64,000 nt of DNA. Origin: Fasciolopsis buskii. Lineage: Eukaryota > Platyhelminthes > Trematoda > Plagiorchiida > Fasciolidae. A program made the position numbers and the translations under genes. The notes below the pieces were generated by a model. It made no database searches. It was not told where the DNA came from and saw nothing but the letters and a program-made list of their open reading frames with translations. Location: positions 1 to 64,000 of the forward strand of contig LUCM01006199.1 of assembly GCA_008360955.1 (NCBI GenBank), in the 5' to 3' direction. This document shows positions 12,069-22,989 of the stretch, one piece after another. Position 1 is the first letter of the stretch. Each line of letters starts with the position of its first letter.

Positions 12069-12138
12069 AATACACACATTGTATGTATACATGCGTATAT
12101 ATGTTATGTATACATATATATGCATATACACTATATAG
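12069..12138. repeat. imperfect TA/TG-rich simple repeat
   Basis: An alternating purine-pyrimidine stretch rich in ATGTATAC and TATATGCATA units, just after the four-exon gene. Confidence 0.75.
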
Positions 12139-12378
12139 CTATACTTCAAGGTCGGGCGTGTGCAATCTAGTTTTATTCATCTCGGGGAAATTGTTGGGGT
12201 GATTTCCCAACGACTGTTGGAACTACTACCGTCTTCAAATGAGTCCCGAAAGCAGTCTTCAATCTAGCTAGTTTTTGATTGTGCGCGAACTAGGAAGGCA
12301 CGAAGAAATAAACAAATATGATAATGGTCAATTTGATCATATATTCAGCGTCAGCAATCGATTTTTCACTATTCCTAG

Positions 12379-12489
12379 GCGCTTAAAGATCACCACAAAC
12401 AAGAACGAATGGCATTGGAACTAGCTGAAGTCCGATGTATCAAATTGGTACCTGATATGTCGAGTGGTTTGATAAAGCAGTATCACTAG
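12379..12489 (+). CDS. candidate terminal exon, 36 codons
   Basis: After CACTATTCCTAG (acceptor ending at 12378) a frame of 36 codons reads ALKDHHKQERMALELAEVR and onward to TAG at 12487-12489. The composition (Lys, Glu, Leu, His) looks coding. It lies 355 bp after the stop of the four-exon gene. It begins in phase 0, which does not match the last GT of that gene's final exon, so it may be an alternative 3' exon or belong to another transcript. Confidence 0.35.
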   Translation, partial: ALKDHHKQERMALELAEVRCIKLVPDMSSGLIKQYH

Positions 12490-13396
12490 AATGACGAAAC
12501 TGCCCAAATTCGTATAAAAAACAATATGCACAAGTTTCTCCTAGAAATTCGTCGGAATGTCTTACTTGTCCAATATTTTTCTAACATTTTTGTCAAGTTC
12601 CTATGTGAAATCCGTCGACAGGTTAGTCGTTTAGGGACGAAACGTGCACGCTTTGGTGGAATCCGGTGGCGTCTCACTAGATGTTAGACATTGTTGCTCT
12701 TACAATATTACCGAATCAGTTCCGAGTAAACCACGTTGTTGGCAGGACAACTGAGTGCGAAGTTTTAAGCTCTTAAGTCGCCTGGTAATGTACCCGATAA
12801 CTTGCCCTTTTGAATGTGAATTATGTGAATAGATTTAGAGATGGCCAAATGATTGATGGAATGAATTGGGTCTGTGGACAGTAAAAAAATTCACTCCTAA
12901 TTCGTAAACCGTGTGAATTGAAGAAAGGCCAATCATAGGTAGACACAATCGGAGAAGGATTGTTTTCGTACTGTCAAGAAACCGAATACAACTCAGAGGT
13001 CTTTTTGTCAGAATTCAGTTGACGACTACTCATCCGAGAATGAATCTACCTGGATTCATTCCTCCCGATGTACTAGACGGATGACTTGAGGCATTCAATC
13101 GGACCACCGAATCTGTCATCGTCTGTTCGGTCCATTTTTTAGTAAATAAAACCCGTAAGTTGTTTGCTTGGGATAAAAAGCTAGGGTTGGTATTTTGGGC
13201 TACCATAGGAGTTTGTCTAAATTGGTGGAATCCTGTTGCAAATGATTCACGGGAGGTTCGGATTTTGTCTGGAATTCGCTGAACAAAGTGGCAAACTGTT
13301 TGGCAACCTCGTAACACTTAGTGGCGTTTTCACCTTGCTTAACCATTCGGGATAATTGTTTTGCCGTCATTATGTCTAAATGTTTCCCATTCCTAG

Positions 13397-13576
13397 ATGA
13401 TCGCTGGACGGATAAAGTCTGAGGACGCAGCGAGCGTACGCCTACGCATTCTCATTCGAGAAGAGCGAATGGTCCAGTTATGTGACAACAAACGAACAAA
13501 GTTCCATCGCATTGCCCGTCTTTCAAAGTACATGCAGCACAGTTCAAAATACACGCACGTTCGTACACACACGTAG
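13397..13576 (+). CDS. candidate small exon or ORF, 59 codons
   Basis: A frame opening at ATG directly after CCCATTCCTAG (ends 13396) encodes 59 residues rich in Arg, Lys and Glu (RLRILIREERMVQL near the middle) and ends TAG at 13574-13576. The clean acceptor and charged composition favour coding, but no donor or partner exon was found and no family is recognised. Confidence 0.3.
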   Translation: MIAGRIKSEDAASVRLRILIREERMVQLCDNKRTKFHRIARLSKYMQHSSKYTHVRTHT

Positions 13577-15284
13577 TCGAACATCCGTTGGCATGTGAAT
13601 GTTCCTTCAGTTATTGTAAAACTTGCCTTGAGAAAGACTACCCACGATAATCCTAACGTCTGGCAAATTACGTCCACCAACAACGCTGTGTTATTAACAT
13701 TATATCATTCACAATAAAAACCAATACATGGCGCTTCGATTTTTCGATACACTCCTTACGTCATTCGGTCGTGATGTTTACAGATACGGCACCATCGAAA
13801 ACAGTGTTAGTACACGTTATAGGTAGACCAAATCACGCTTTAACTAAAGTTGTTCTGCTGCCGCTCTCATTCCCAGGTTGGATTCGCTAGCGACGGAAGG
13901 GGAAGAGAGGCAAATAAAAGCGACTGGACGTTGTTCGAAAACGGACCGACATGGTCTCCGGATGCTGCATGACACTCGTCAACCGGAGAATGAACTAATC
14001 GACATATGAATGAATGGACGTTTATACTAACTGCCAGTCAATCGCAGTGAGGCAAGTAAGCTAATAGGGGAGGATGATCAGTACTGCGGATCAGTAAACA
14101 GAAATCACAAGATTAATATGGTTTTCAATCTTTCATCAAACTCTGATGCCAACTGCGAAGAGCTCAGTTCATGATTTAGAACTATTATGCTCCGGATTTG
14201 TTGCTACCTCAACTGCGTCTAACAGAGGGTGAAAAGGTTGTAATAAAACAAGAGCGCACATGAAAACCGCAGTCGATCATAAGCCGAAGATGACTGCACA
14301 CGGTGAAGTTTCAGTAACGCACTTTTTGCCTAGGCTCCACCGGATGTCGACGTAAAGCAGGGTTTGTTGTACAGTTTGGCCCGTACGATTTTGTTGCCTA
14401 GTAGAGAAACTAGATTTCATTGGTCGTCATTTATGGCAACGACAACTAACGTTCGCATAAATCTCAGCTTCCACTGCCTTTCCAGGGAGCGCCTGAATTC
14501 TGTTTGTAATCATGCTGATAGTCGTTTTTGAGATCCAACCTCGTTTCGATTTTCACTGAACTGAACACATGCTTCAGAATAAGCCTCACAGATAACTAGA
14601 CTATTAGAAGTTAGCACAACCATTTGGACTGACTAACTCGAAAATTTCTGAGGATCCAGTAGTCAGTTTTCACTACGATCAAGTGTAACATCCGATCTGA
14701 GGAGCCACAATTTGAAGCTTCAGTGAAACGTAAGTTTTCTTAAACCTACGGGGGTCTATTGTGCAACAAAGTACGATCATAACTTTTATTCTGACTACCC
14801 GCGAACAAGGTGCGAATGATTGGACTGTGAAAATATTTCATCAAAAAGGAAGTTTTTGATGGTTGGACTCAGCCTCTGGTCTCCATGTTTTGATCATTCT
14901 TTTGCTATCTAGCTGCTGTGCTTTGCGTCACGGACTCGCCATAGATTTCGTTACCCTCCAGGAACTCGGATGTCCGGAGCAGTTGTTCGGGTTGGGCCAA
15001 ACGTTTCCTGATGAAGCGTTCTTTTTAAATCAATCCCTTTTTGAAGATACCTCTTTGCGTTGACAATTTTCGAGCAATGTCTCGATCCCAATGCCTTCAT
15101 ACAGTCGAGGATACATGAAAACCATAAACAAGAGCTGAGAAAAGCTACTTAAATCACCTCAGTGAATTTGCTGTCTTATTATCAAGCGACGTGACAATCA
15201 AAGACTCAGATCTTTCAAATTGTTTTAAGGGTTTCGGGTACTGTGTTCCTTATTCCTCCGCGATATCTTTTTTTATTGCCTGCA
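13577..15284. other. no supported gene
   Basis: Nothing convincing is seen here. One plus-strand frame at 14863-15063 has a hydrophobic leader-like start but no ATG, and is listed as rejected. Confidence 0.4.
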
Positions 15285-15440
15285 CTATTCGTGAATGTAG
15301 CGGAGGCGGTATGCACCTTAGCCACTAGAGCCCACTACATGGTAGGGTAAGAGGGAGAGTTGGAGATGGTGACTGGAACTTGGGATGGGATAGAACCAAT
15401 ACAATATTTCCGTGGGACAGTGGTGACGACTCGGTTGATA
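15285..15440 (+). repeat. dispersed repeat R1, copy 2
   Basis: The block TTAGCCACTAGAGCCCAC near 15317-15334, followed by TACATGGTAGGG, aligns with the R1 copies at 25643 (CATAGCCGCTAAGGCCCAT) and 30885 (CATAGCCACCATGGCACAC). It ends in a shared GGCATAGAAC/GGGATAGAAC-like stretch. Confidence 0.5.
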
Positions 15441-15575
15441 GCAAATAATTGTCTACAAAAACACAGGGGGGGGGATCGCACTCAGCAGTAGAGCTTGTTA
15501 CGACTTCTACAAAATGTTTTGTCTACCGTGGTCGGATGCCGGCAAAAAAAAAACGTTGAAAAACGAATAAATTTG

Positions 15576-15581
15576 TTTATT
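15576..15581 (-). terminator. polyadenylation signal of the SWI5 gene
   Basis: A canonical AATAAA on the minus strand begins 20 nt beyond the SWI5 stop codon (15601-15603). Confidence 0.6.
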
Positions 15582-15600
15582 GTGCTCTTCAAATACAGGT

Positions 15601-15858
15601 TTAATCGTTTAATTCCAGACCGTATTGGCTGTACAATTCTCGCACTAGGCATCCTTTAGCATGGGCCAACAGGCCAAATATCTGCAAACAAGCATCTTTC
15701 GCTTCATTGTACTCGTGCATTCGGTTACGCCATATTGCCAGCTCCTCATCAACATCCAACGGTTCCGTTCGGTTCTGCATGAGCTTCTTAGTGAGCTCAT
15801 CGATCTCCTCCCGCGTGGCTTGCGGTGTTAGCGGTTCCAAACGTACATTTTTGGCATC
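15601..15858 (-). CDS. SWI5: SWI5 terminal exon (conserved SWI5 domain)
   Basis: This exon has 85 codons plus TAA. It is read from the acceptor TTTCGACAG. The frame continues open upstream to an ATG at 15891, so a short intron-retaining form starting MQSPIF is possible, but the phase-0 join to 18083-18214 is preferred. Confidence 0.85.
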   Translation of the reverse strand, partial: DAKNVRLEPLTPQATREEIDELTKKLMQNRTEPLDVDEELAIWRNRMHEYNEAKDACLQIFGLLAHAKGCLVRELYSQYGLELND

Positions 15859-18214
15859 CTGTCGAAATGATTTGAAAATCGGAGATTGCATTAGTGGCGT
15901 TTATAAGAGTTCGGCGGTAATTAGTCTGTCATGAAGGGATAAAGCTCAGCACGTTCCGATAAAAAAGAATAAACTGAGACCGTCTGTTATCCCAAATGAG
16001 ACCCGATTTTCGATCTCATAAGGGATCCTGTTATAACACTGATGTTTTCTACTAACGGTATTGATCAGTTGCAAAGTTATCGGCAAATAGCTCTAGGTTC
16101 TGCGACATCTGCTGACACTAGGTCCCAGTAAAATACAAGCCGAACAACTTTGGAACATATATTGGCCAGCAGCTTCATAAAATTCTCGCATGATTTATTC
16201 TGAGAGTAAAACCAGTAGTCAAATACCTCTGACAGAATTATACCATTGGATTCCAATATCTAGAGATTCCGGCAGCATGGAACGAACAACGAACAGACAG
16301 TGCGTAACTCTGCGCCAGTCGAATGACATGAGAATGTCTTTTGCTATCATATTTGGACTCTTCAAGCGCATCCGTACTTCCAGTGGCGAGCATTATAACC
16401 TATTCATCAACTTTAGGCATCTGAGGAGTCGACCTGACAGCCGGTTGTTGATCAAAAGTCGAATTTGTACAACTGCAGAGGGGCTATGCTGCTGTATGGC
16501 TCAGGAACACGGCAGTTACGAATAGATGTTTGAAGACTTTTGGTGTTGTATTCGTAATATTGGCAGAACATGGTGAGAGAATTCTGTGAGTAATTCAGGA
16601 GCTAGGTATAAGGTGCTGGGTCCTAAGGTTCAGTCTCTAGTATGGGCACTAAATCGGAATAGGTTAAGGCGATTCGGTCATACTTTGCACATGCTCACAG
16701 AACGACTGCCTTGTTGCATGCTGCTCTTCGAGGCAGGTAATGGTTGGAGGATGAGTCGAGGCAGCTAGTCGGTGACGTGGCAAAACGTACGAAAACTGTA
16801 GCCCGTGGACCTATAGGCAAGCTACCGAGTTGGGTTCACAAAATCCCCCTAAGACAGGTGATATGGCTCAGAGGCATTCTTGCTTACTATCTTGCAGTCG
16901 ATCTTTCACTAATCCTTGTTCTCTTTCTTCTCTTTCTCCTGACATCCAACATAAATGATCAGAATATGACAAGTATTTTCTCGCGGAGGAAACAATGCGA
17001 ATGTTTAGTGATCATGGTTAAGCGCTTGAAGGATAGGTGGGAGACTTCTGTTCACCAGAGGATGTCTGAACGGAGGCCCGCTTTCATTTTTGATAATAAA
17101 CTAATGTGACTGCTTCTGGCACTCCAACGACCACAAAAACCCCATTTCGAACAATGCATCCTATGCATGGGTACGTGTCTCGCCGCGTTCAACGGCCTTT
17201 CACGTTCGTATCTATTCAACCAGTGATGGAGAGATACAAAATGTTTCTACAATCGTGACTTTTCCCAATAAATTTCCTATTCTTTATTCGTCTCTTTAAA
17301 TTAGCTAACGACGGGTAATCTCCACATACAAACGCTCACCGGTGATGTGCTCTTTGGTGTATGACATGCACTATATCTGTTATGGCGGCTCTGAGTAACT
17401 TGGGAACGTGATTGGTTCGACCCCGTTAGATGCTACTGTTAATCGCTGAGCTGGCATGTTCGACCTAGCGAATGAAAAAAAACAATTATGATATTGATAC
17501 TCCCATTCATAAATGTTAAACCCTGGTTGTGTTCTATCCACTACAAACTGGCAGAAACAATATCTCTGGCCTCTTATTAGCAACAGTAGCTGTCAACTTT
17601 TAATCTGTAAGCACAACAGTCTTGCCGCGCGAACCGTGCGATGAACGACGAGTAGCACAGGGATAGCAACTCTAACCTAGTGTTAGTAATGTAGCCGAAT
17701 GCAAGTTGAAAACAACCCCTAAGACGAAACAGTTGGTATGTCCACAACGATATGCGTTATCTAGCCACGCCGATGCTGAGTACGCTGCCCGGTTTGTTCA
17801 ACGGTGTGTGTGCGTACATGCACATGGACATCAGTGTCCTTCGTTAGTGCACTAGGCGTTCGGGAAGCTCGAAAACAGTGTGAACTTAAGGATTTTTTAG
17901 GGAAATTAGTCAACTGACTGGATCAGAAGTAAATGTCGGAAGCACAAATTCAATCACTGGCGTCCAAGAAGCAAGCAGGTTCCGCACTTCTAGTTTTTAC
18001 TAGAAGTCTAAGTTTTCTCATAACCTGATTAACAACTGTTCGAACAGAAATCAAAATGAACCAAAAGTAGAAGAAGACTTACTTTTTTATCTGTGCCTTT
18101 CGTAGGAATTACTGACGGAACAGGTGATTGAATTATGTTGCCTGAATTAGGACGCAACGGGGACTTAAAAGGAGCTCGGACTCCAATACCTCGGCTTTTC
18201 CTTGGTGTTGTCAT
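15601..18214 (-). CDS. SWI5: DNA repair protein SWI5 homologue, two exons, about 129 aa
   Basis: SWI5 forms a complex with SFR1 (MEI5) that stabilises RAD51 filaments during homologous recombination in the nucleus. Two exons, 18214-18083 and 15858-15601, join in phase 0 (AAAAAA|GTAAGT ... CGACAG|GATGCC). Residues 1-44 are basic and Ser/Pro-rich (GVRAPFKSPLRP). Residues 45-129 hold the conserved helical domain: a coiled-coil stretch (TREEIDELTKKLM) and the family's C-terminal signature, HEYNEAKDA followed by a hydrophobic helix and RELYSQYGLELND, close to the vertebrate ending LYPEFGLDMND. The length is intermediate between yeast (about 85 aa) and mammalian forms. The ATG at 18214 is chosen because a splice acceptor (GGCTGCAG) ends 8 nt before it; the frame is open further upstream. 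The 2.2 kb intron contains an antisense RTE fragment and an R1-free AT-rich remainder. It lies directly downstream of the ING gene on the same strand. Confidence 0.85.
15859..18082 (-). other. SWI5 intron
   Basis: It contains the plus-strand RTE fragment at 16200-16950. The remaining sequence, including 16950-18080, shows no supported gene; a lone B-box-like GGTTCGACCCC at 17414-17424 lacks a partner A box. Confidence 0.6.
16200..16950 (+). mobile_element. RTE-type LINE fragment (subfamily B), RT C-terminus, inside SWI5 intron
   Basis: Frames at 16190-16525, 16586-16768 and 16744-17109 give in order TLRQSNDMRMSFA, NLRHLRSRPDSRLLIKSRI, RYKVLGP, RFGHTLHMLTERLP, FEAGNGWRMSRG and a decayed TW..SM(K)T-like end. 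Frameshifts separate the three pieces. It is inserted antisense to the host gene and 5'-truncated at about 16200. Confidence 0.8.
18083..18214 (-). CDS. SWI5: SWI5 first coding exon
   Basis: Forty-four codons start MTTPRKSRGIGVRAPF and end in Lys-Lys before GTAAGT. The basic, proline-containing N-terminus is typical of an unstructured segment preceding the SWI5 coiled coil. Confidence 0.7.
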
Positions 18215-18222
18215 CTCACAAG

Positions 18223-18224
18223 CT
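18223..18224 (-). promoter_or_regulatory. splice acceptor just upstream of the SWI5 start (possible trans-splice site)
   Basis: On the minus strand a T-rich stretch (GTTCTTCATTTGGCTGCAG) ends in AG 8 nt before the SWI5 ATG and about 170 nt after the ING stop. No cis donor is needed if a spliced leader is added here. Spliced-leader trans-splicing is known in flatworms; its use at this site is inference. Confidence 0.45.
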
Positions 18225-18324
18225 GCAGCCAAATGAAGAACATTCATGAATTCATTTCTGCATATCAACCAGCTAGTGCATAAATTTGAAATAAGAGAAC
18301 GAACAGGACGGCGTAATATTATTT

Positions 18325-18330
18325 TTTATA
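18325..18330 (-). terminator. possible variant polyadenylation signal of the ING gene
   Basis: TATAAA followed by AATAAT lies 66-70 nt past the ING stop codon on the minus strand. No canonical AATAAA occurs in the 181 bp between ING and SWI5. Confidence 0.4.
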
Positions 18331-18395
18331 CAAATCTGGATAAATCTTTAGCAGTTAGCTTATGTACAGAGGTAAGAGTACAATTGTGTATTGTC

Positions 18396-18651
18396 TCAAT
18401 CATCTTTGTCCTGCACTCCATCGACCGTGCACTGTGGACAGTACCATTGTCCACGAGGCTTGCTGGTCAGTCCAACACACTCAAAGTGGAACCACTCGAT
18501 AGGACAGTCGCGGTTATCACAAGCAACCATTTCTCCGTAGGAGACTTGTTGACAAATACAATAGGTTGGTTCGTTCGGATCGACTGGCATGTCCAACACT
18601 TCCCCTGGGTTATTGGTTAGCGCCAAAGCCAGAGCTGCTGTAGCTGGAATT
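18396..18651 (-). CDS. ING terminal exon with PHD finger
   Basis: The acceptor is GTCTTGTAG. It has one leading base plus 84 codons and a stop at 18398-18396. Zinc ligands: CIC, C-(4)-C around ACDNRDC, H in WFHFEC, and CPQC near the end. The protein ends in an acidic tail, DKDD. Confidence 0.93.
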
Positions 18652-20170
18652 CTACAAGACGGGGAGAAGAAAAAACGAAAGAGTAAAGTCAGTCAGATCA
18701 GAAACTGGGCGCAAAAGTCCCGTTTTCTGCCTTCCAAGTCACTCAGACAGGTTTTCAACAACCATTCCCAATTCCTTCTAACTGACGGAAGTTCTCTTCC
18801 AAGCTGAATTCTACCCGGTTTCTTTTATTCGCGATGGATAGTCACTTGTTCTACGAACAAGGCGAAAAACCAGATCATATGTACAACTTACACTGTAGAC
18901 ACTTTCAATGTCACGTACCAGCATACATCGGTTGATTCCGAAGGGGAATTAGAAAAAATGCGAGAATCTGCGTCTGGTTAAAGACTATCTTATGTTGCTG
19001 TGTGAATCCGCTCAGGACAAAAAAAACAGTTATCGATAACAGACCATGTATAAATCCCAGTCGGGAATTGAAGTAGAGCTGTACACCATCTGAAGCCCCT
19101 TTTGACTGCAGGGATTAACGTTGGCATGCTTGGCTTCCGGTCGGTGAAATATGCATACATCAGTAAAAGGCTGTGTGAATCGGTTTAATAGCGAAAAAAT
19201 TCGCTCACTTGGCCATTCTTATAATAAAGTGACTGGAAAAATTTTGTTAGCAAGAAAAATGAGGAAAACAGGCCGGACGTTAAAAATTACTTAGAAGGAT
19301 TGAGCGAACTGGACAACTCTTCACCAGTGGTGGTCAACTGGCTCAGGCATTTTCCGTGTCAGATGTCTGCCGATCTACCTGATAGCGGACGGCGATTTGC
19401 GTTAGCTAGGCTCATTACCAAGTCTGACCTATTGGGACTCATACGTGATTCTTTACCGCTCCGGGGTTCAGCGTCATGCTTGCCTGTAAATCTTTAAAGC
19501 ACTAACGCAATACGCAAGTAATGAAAACATTGCTCCGGAAACTCACAGCGGTGTATCACACAAGGCTTTAGCAGTTTGTGCATTATTTCGTCGATTGACA
19601 GTGTCCTCCAAGTGCTCTACTATAACCGAGAGTGGGTGTCTCAGGCTCCGATTTGACTACTCACCTTGAACGCCTCTCAAAGTCCTCGTAAATGGCCGTG
19701 CATCTCAGCCTTTGCTGAGGACGTCATGTGCACTGTCTTCCACAAAATACGAGGACAAAGGTGAGTGCCTGGTGCTCCCTCTCTCGTAGTCATTCTAAGG
19801 GAGACAGCCCAACTCGGATTCTATACAAATGGGTGAAGCGTACAGCATTATGCTCACCAGCATCTATGACGGAGGTGTACTTGGCATCCAGAACGCGTAG
19901 CCTCATCCGAAGAGCGTACGAACTGAGGAATTAGTCATTGATTTCAAGTAGTTAAAGAGATCACCAGGAATAGGGCCTCTAAGCCAACCTACTACTTTCG
20001 CCTGGGAGACCAGACAGTACCAACTCCGCTGATGTACCACAAATCCATATGGGAAACTGACGAAGTGGAGGAGGGTGAGAGGATTAACATGTGTAGTAAA
20101 CTCTGCGGCGTTTCGTTTTGCCTTCCTCCTTATATTTTACTTTTTTCCGGGGGCACTTAGTCTGCAAAGA

Positions 20171-20228
<58 letters not shown>

Positions 20229-22321
20229 TTTATTTAGCAGGTAGTAACGAAGCTTTTGACGGTGGGCCGCATACTTTAAGGTTGTCTAGGGAGCAGTTAC
20301 GCTAAAAAGTCTGCCGATGTCCCGTTTAGCCACCATATGTACACTCCAACCATGGTGCATTATGAGCCCGCTGGATGGAACAAGGTGGAATGTATTCGCA
20401 ACAATTTGGCGCGTGTATTGTTAGAAATACAGCATCAGTAAGCAATGGTGATCAATAGGCTCACCATTGCTCTCTACCATTCTTTGGTCATTGTGATATA
20501 GCTTCCAGCATCTGCAATTATATTTATATCACGAGCTACAGGATTTTATAATCGTCATATTAACACCCACTCTGCACGCAGTTCATCGAAGTGCCACATA
20601 AGGAGGTCAGATATATATTGGATAGCATCGAAATGCGGGCTTTTCATAAAACCCTAGATTTAAGTGTGCTTTCACAAAAGTTGCGTCAAGTCAGAAACCA
20701 CAACTCAATAAAGCATGTTTACTAAATACCGGAGATTCCATAGAAAGAGCCATCATTTGCTTACATTGTCTATCTTGTTAGAAATAAAGGAATATCGCGG
20801 TCACCACAGTTACTAGTTTTCCCGTCTACAATAAGTATTCTTTACACAGGCTGAAAAGGATTCGCCCATTTTTCTGGTATAAAAGCTAACAATTTGGACG
20901 GAAACAAGAAAGTTGGACAACGTTTTCGCATAACTTCTTGCTGGAAATGTCCATTTTGTACATGCTTTGAGGGTTACCATATGCCATGCATCAATCAACA
21001 AAATCAACGGGTCGCCGATTTATTGCGTTCAACGTTTTCTGCTGCTGTGCAGGGTAATTGTATTCCTTGCTTTATTGCGCGAGTAATTCATACTCCATAT
21101 CCACTGACACTTGGGGCATTTAAAGATTTCTCCTTCCTATAGGGACAAGAGTGTGTTAAATATTGGTAATAATTTAGTTCGGGATTAGAGAAAGGAACTT
21201 CTGTCGTAAACTCTTAACAAGATTATAAATACATGTGTTCAATTTCAGATGCCTTTGGATTCCTGTGTGCAAAACATGTGCTCAACATCGATTATTCGCA
21301 CAGCATTATGTAAACGATGGACGCGTTCAGCTCCAAAGGCCAGATATGCTTAGAAACAAACACTTAAGTTGAACAAGGTTTCTTTCACCAGTTCATTATT
21401 GTTTACATTGAGATATACCAACAGATGCTACTATTTCTGGCTCACCGCTTCACCAGCACGACAACAACGTAGACCATTGACGCAGTGGCCCTGAGTGACG
21501 TTGACGCAAGGTTAGCTCCGATGCAAATCAAAATCTCTTCTAGGTGTAGATTCTCTTATTCATGGCCAACAATGGTTACCAAGCCCCAGCAGGTGAAAAA
21601 CATACTAATTATAAAAAACAACTTTAACTTACAAATACGTGCATAATCGCAGGTAGAATATTCAATAAAATAAGTGACTGTTGAACAAACAACCCTGTAA
21701 GCACATGAGTTTGAACTAATTAGAGGCCTTCAAATTCCAATAAGATTTCATTTTTCAACTTTAGGCGACATTAACAGTCAAGAACACTCATGTTCAGCTG
21801 ACCTTATCGCAGTCTGCAAACAAATATAATGAAAGAAGACTGCAAACCAATCCATGGTATATATATATATATGCATATATATATGAAAGGTTTTTCAATT
21901 CTTGTATTACTTACTTAGGAGAAGTTGGCACTTCCTGTTCACCTTTGTTTCGTGTTTTCTTGATCTTTTTCAATTCTTTTTCAGCTGAAAAATTACTGTC
22001 AAATCTTAGGATTTAGAAACGCACCAAGAGCCTTTTTAAACTCAAACATATCCGCATCTAGGCGACGAATCTGTTTGTCTATCAACTCGTAAGCATTTTC
22101 CGCGCGGGAGACTTTATCATTGCTAATTTCTTTACCCTTTTTCAGAAGGTTTTGAATCTGAGCCACTTCCTTCATTCGTTCTTCTTTTGCCATTTTGCCT
22201 GCGTTTTGTATCACATTGGTGGTACGCTGCTGGGTCTCCCGCATAATATCTTGCACTTTCTGGTCGAGGTCGCGCATTATCTTGAACTCCTGTCTGAGAT
22301 GCGGTGGAACATGTTCCAGAT
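18396..22321 (-). CDS. inhibitor of growth protein, ING4/ING5 type (5' end missing)
   Basis: ING4/ING5 proteins are subunits of HBO1 and MOZ/MORF histone acetyltransferase complexes; their PHD finger reads trimethylated H3K4. Three exons join cleanly in phase: 22321-22025, 21984-21915 and 18651-18396. The first encodes the ING dimerisation domain ([16 protein letters not shown], then the [18 protein letters not shown] segment). The second encodes a basic linker ([10 protein letters not shown]), a likely nuclear localisation signal. The third encodes the linker and PHD finger, introduced by the family block [15 protein letters not shown]; the C4HC3 ligands are all present, as are the aromatic-pocket-type residues in YGEMVACDN and the W in EWFHFECVG. 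About 207 residues are visible, against roughly 240-249 in human ING4/5. The missing 15 or so N-terminal residues must come from an upstream exon that I did not find. ING4 versus ING5 cannot be separated here. Confidence 0.93.
20173..20226. repeat. (AT)27 microsatellite
   Basis: A perfect AT dinucleotide tract of 54 bp in the ING intron. The ORF reading Tyr-Ile repeats across it is not a gene. Confidence 0.98.
21858..21884. repeat. interrupted TA microsatellite
   Basis: A TA repeat interrupted by one GC step (ATGCAT), just 3' of the small ING linker exon on the minus strand. Confidence 0.9.
21915..21984 (-). CDS. ING exon encoding the basic linker
   Basis: A 70-nt exon lies between TTTTTCAG and CCTAA|GTAAGT. 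With one base from the previous exon it reads [18 protein letters not shown] and ends with two bases of a Lys codon completed by the next exon. Confidence 0.8.
22025..22321 (-). CDS. ING exon encoding the N-terminal dimerisation domain
   Basis: The acceptor is CGTTTTGCAG (AG at 22323-22322); the exon starts with the last two bases of a codon. Ninety-eight codons cover the helical ING domain. The donor is CTCTTG|GTGCGT, ending in phase 1. Confidence 0.9.
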
Positions 22322-22591
22322 CTGCAAAACGTAGGGAGGAATGCATCCACATTCAGATAACCCCAAGCATTTTGAGGAATTGCTGGAAAAATTCGAATCT
22401 AAAAGCAGTTATCAACTGTAGCGCACTGGACCCACTTCTTCAGGAATGAACGATTACTATGGTACCATGCTGCTTAACGCGTACCTTTTATCAGCCAAAT
22501 TTAGAAAGTATATGAAGGTTTTTGCTAGGTGTAGTCAGGTTGTGCAAAGGTTTCTGCTCACACTTTCTATCTGCTCCCCTGATTGGTCAGT

Positions 22592-22594
<3 letters not shown>

Positions 22595-22632
<38 letters not shown>
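22595..22632. repeat. (TA)19 microsatellite
   Basis: A perfect TA tract of 38 bp, upstream of the ING exon on the minus strand. A shorter related ATATATATACATACATATATG tract occurs near 22775-22795. Confidence 0.97.
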
Positions 22633-22634
<2 letters not shown>

Positions 22635-22989
22635 TAGTGAGTAATATCTGGATGCGTGAACAAAATTTGCCCGGGAGCACACGACCGGTTTCGCAGTTAT
22701 TGTCGCTCGCCAGGTATGCGTACCCAGTACTCTCTTGTCCAAGCATCCTTCTACTTGTACACTCCGAATTGGTAGATATATATACATACATATATGACAA
22801 GTGTGGAGGCGAACTATTCGAGCCATGGGAATAAGAAACTGGGAACGAAAATATCTTGATAAAAAGACAACAAAAAAATAATTTTGGTTGGTTTTAAGCA
22901 ATATTTTTGTGATTCGTTTGTCATTTTGTAAAAATGAGCCATGGGACACAAAGACAATAAGTATGGCTGCATTGTCGCCACTAAACCGT

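Larger units (their letters stand above)
18652..21914 (-). other. large ING intron
   Basis: This 3.3 kb intron contains the (AT)27 microsatellite and unclassified sequence. I see no additional ING exon, although one of length divisible by three could be spliced in without breaking the frame. Confidence 0.55.

Noticed and set aside
14863..15063. Plus-strand frame beginning with a signal-peptide-like leucine-rich stretch
   Set aside because: It has no ATG in frame and no supporting exon; a decayed repeat or chance frame is as likely.
17414..17424. Perfect B-box consensus GGTTCGACCCC
   Set aside because: No A box at suitable distance upstream and no tRNA fold; an 11-mer occurs by chance or as repeat debris.
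20894..21142. Plus-strand frame with several cysteines ([11 protein letters not shown]), zinc-finger-like
   Set aside because: It lies in the intron of the minus-strand ING gene, lacks His/Cys spacing of a known finger, and shows no splice context.
22587..22949. ORFs with long Tyr-Ile repeats across the TA microsatellites
   Set aside because: They are translations of simple repeats, not genes.
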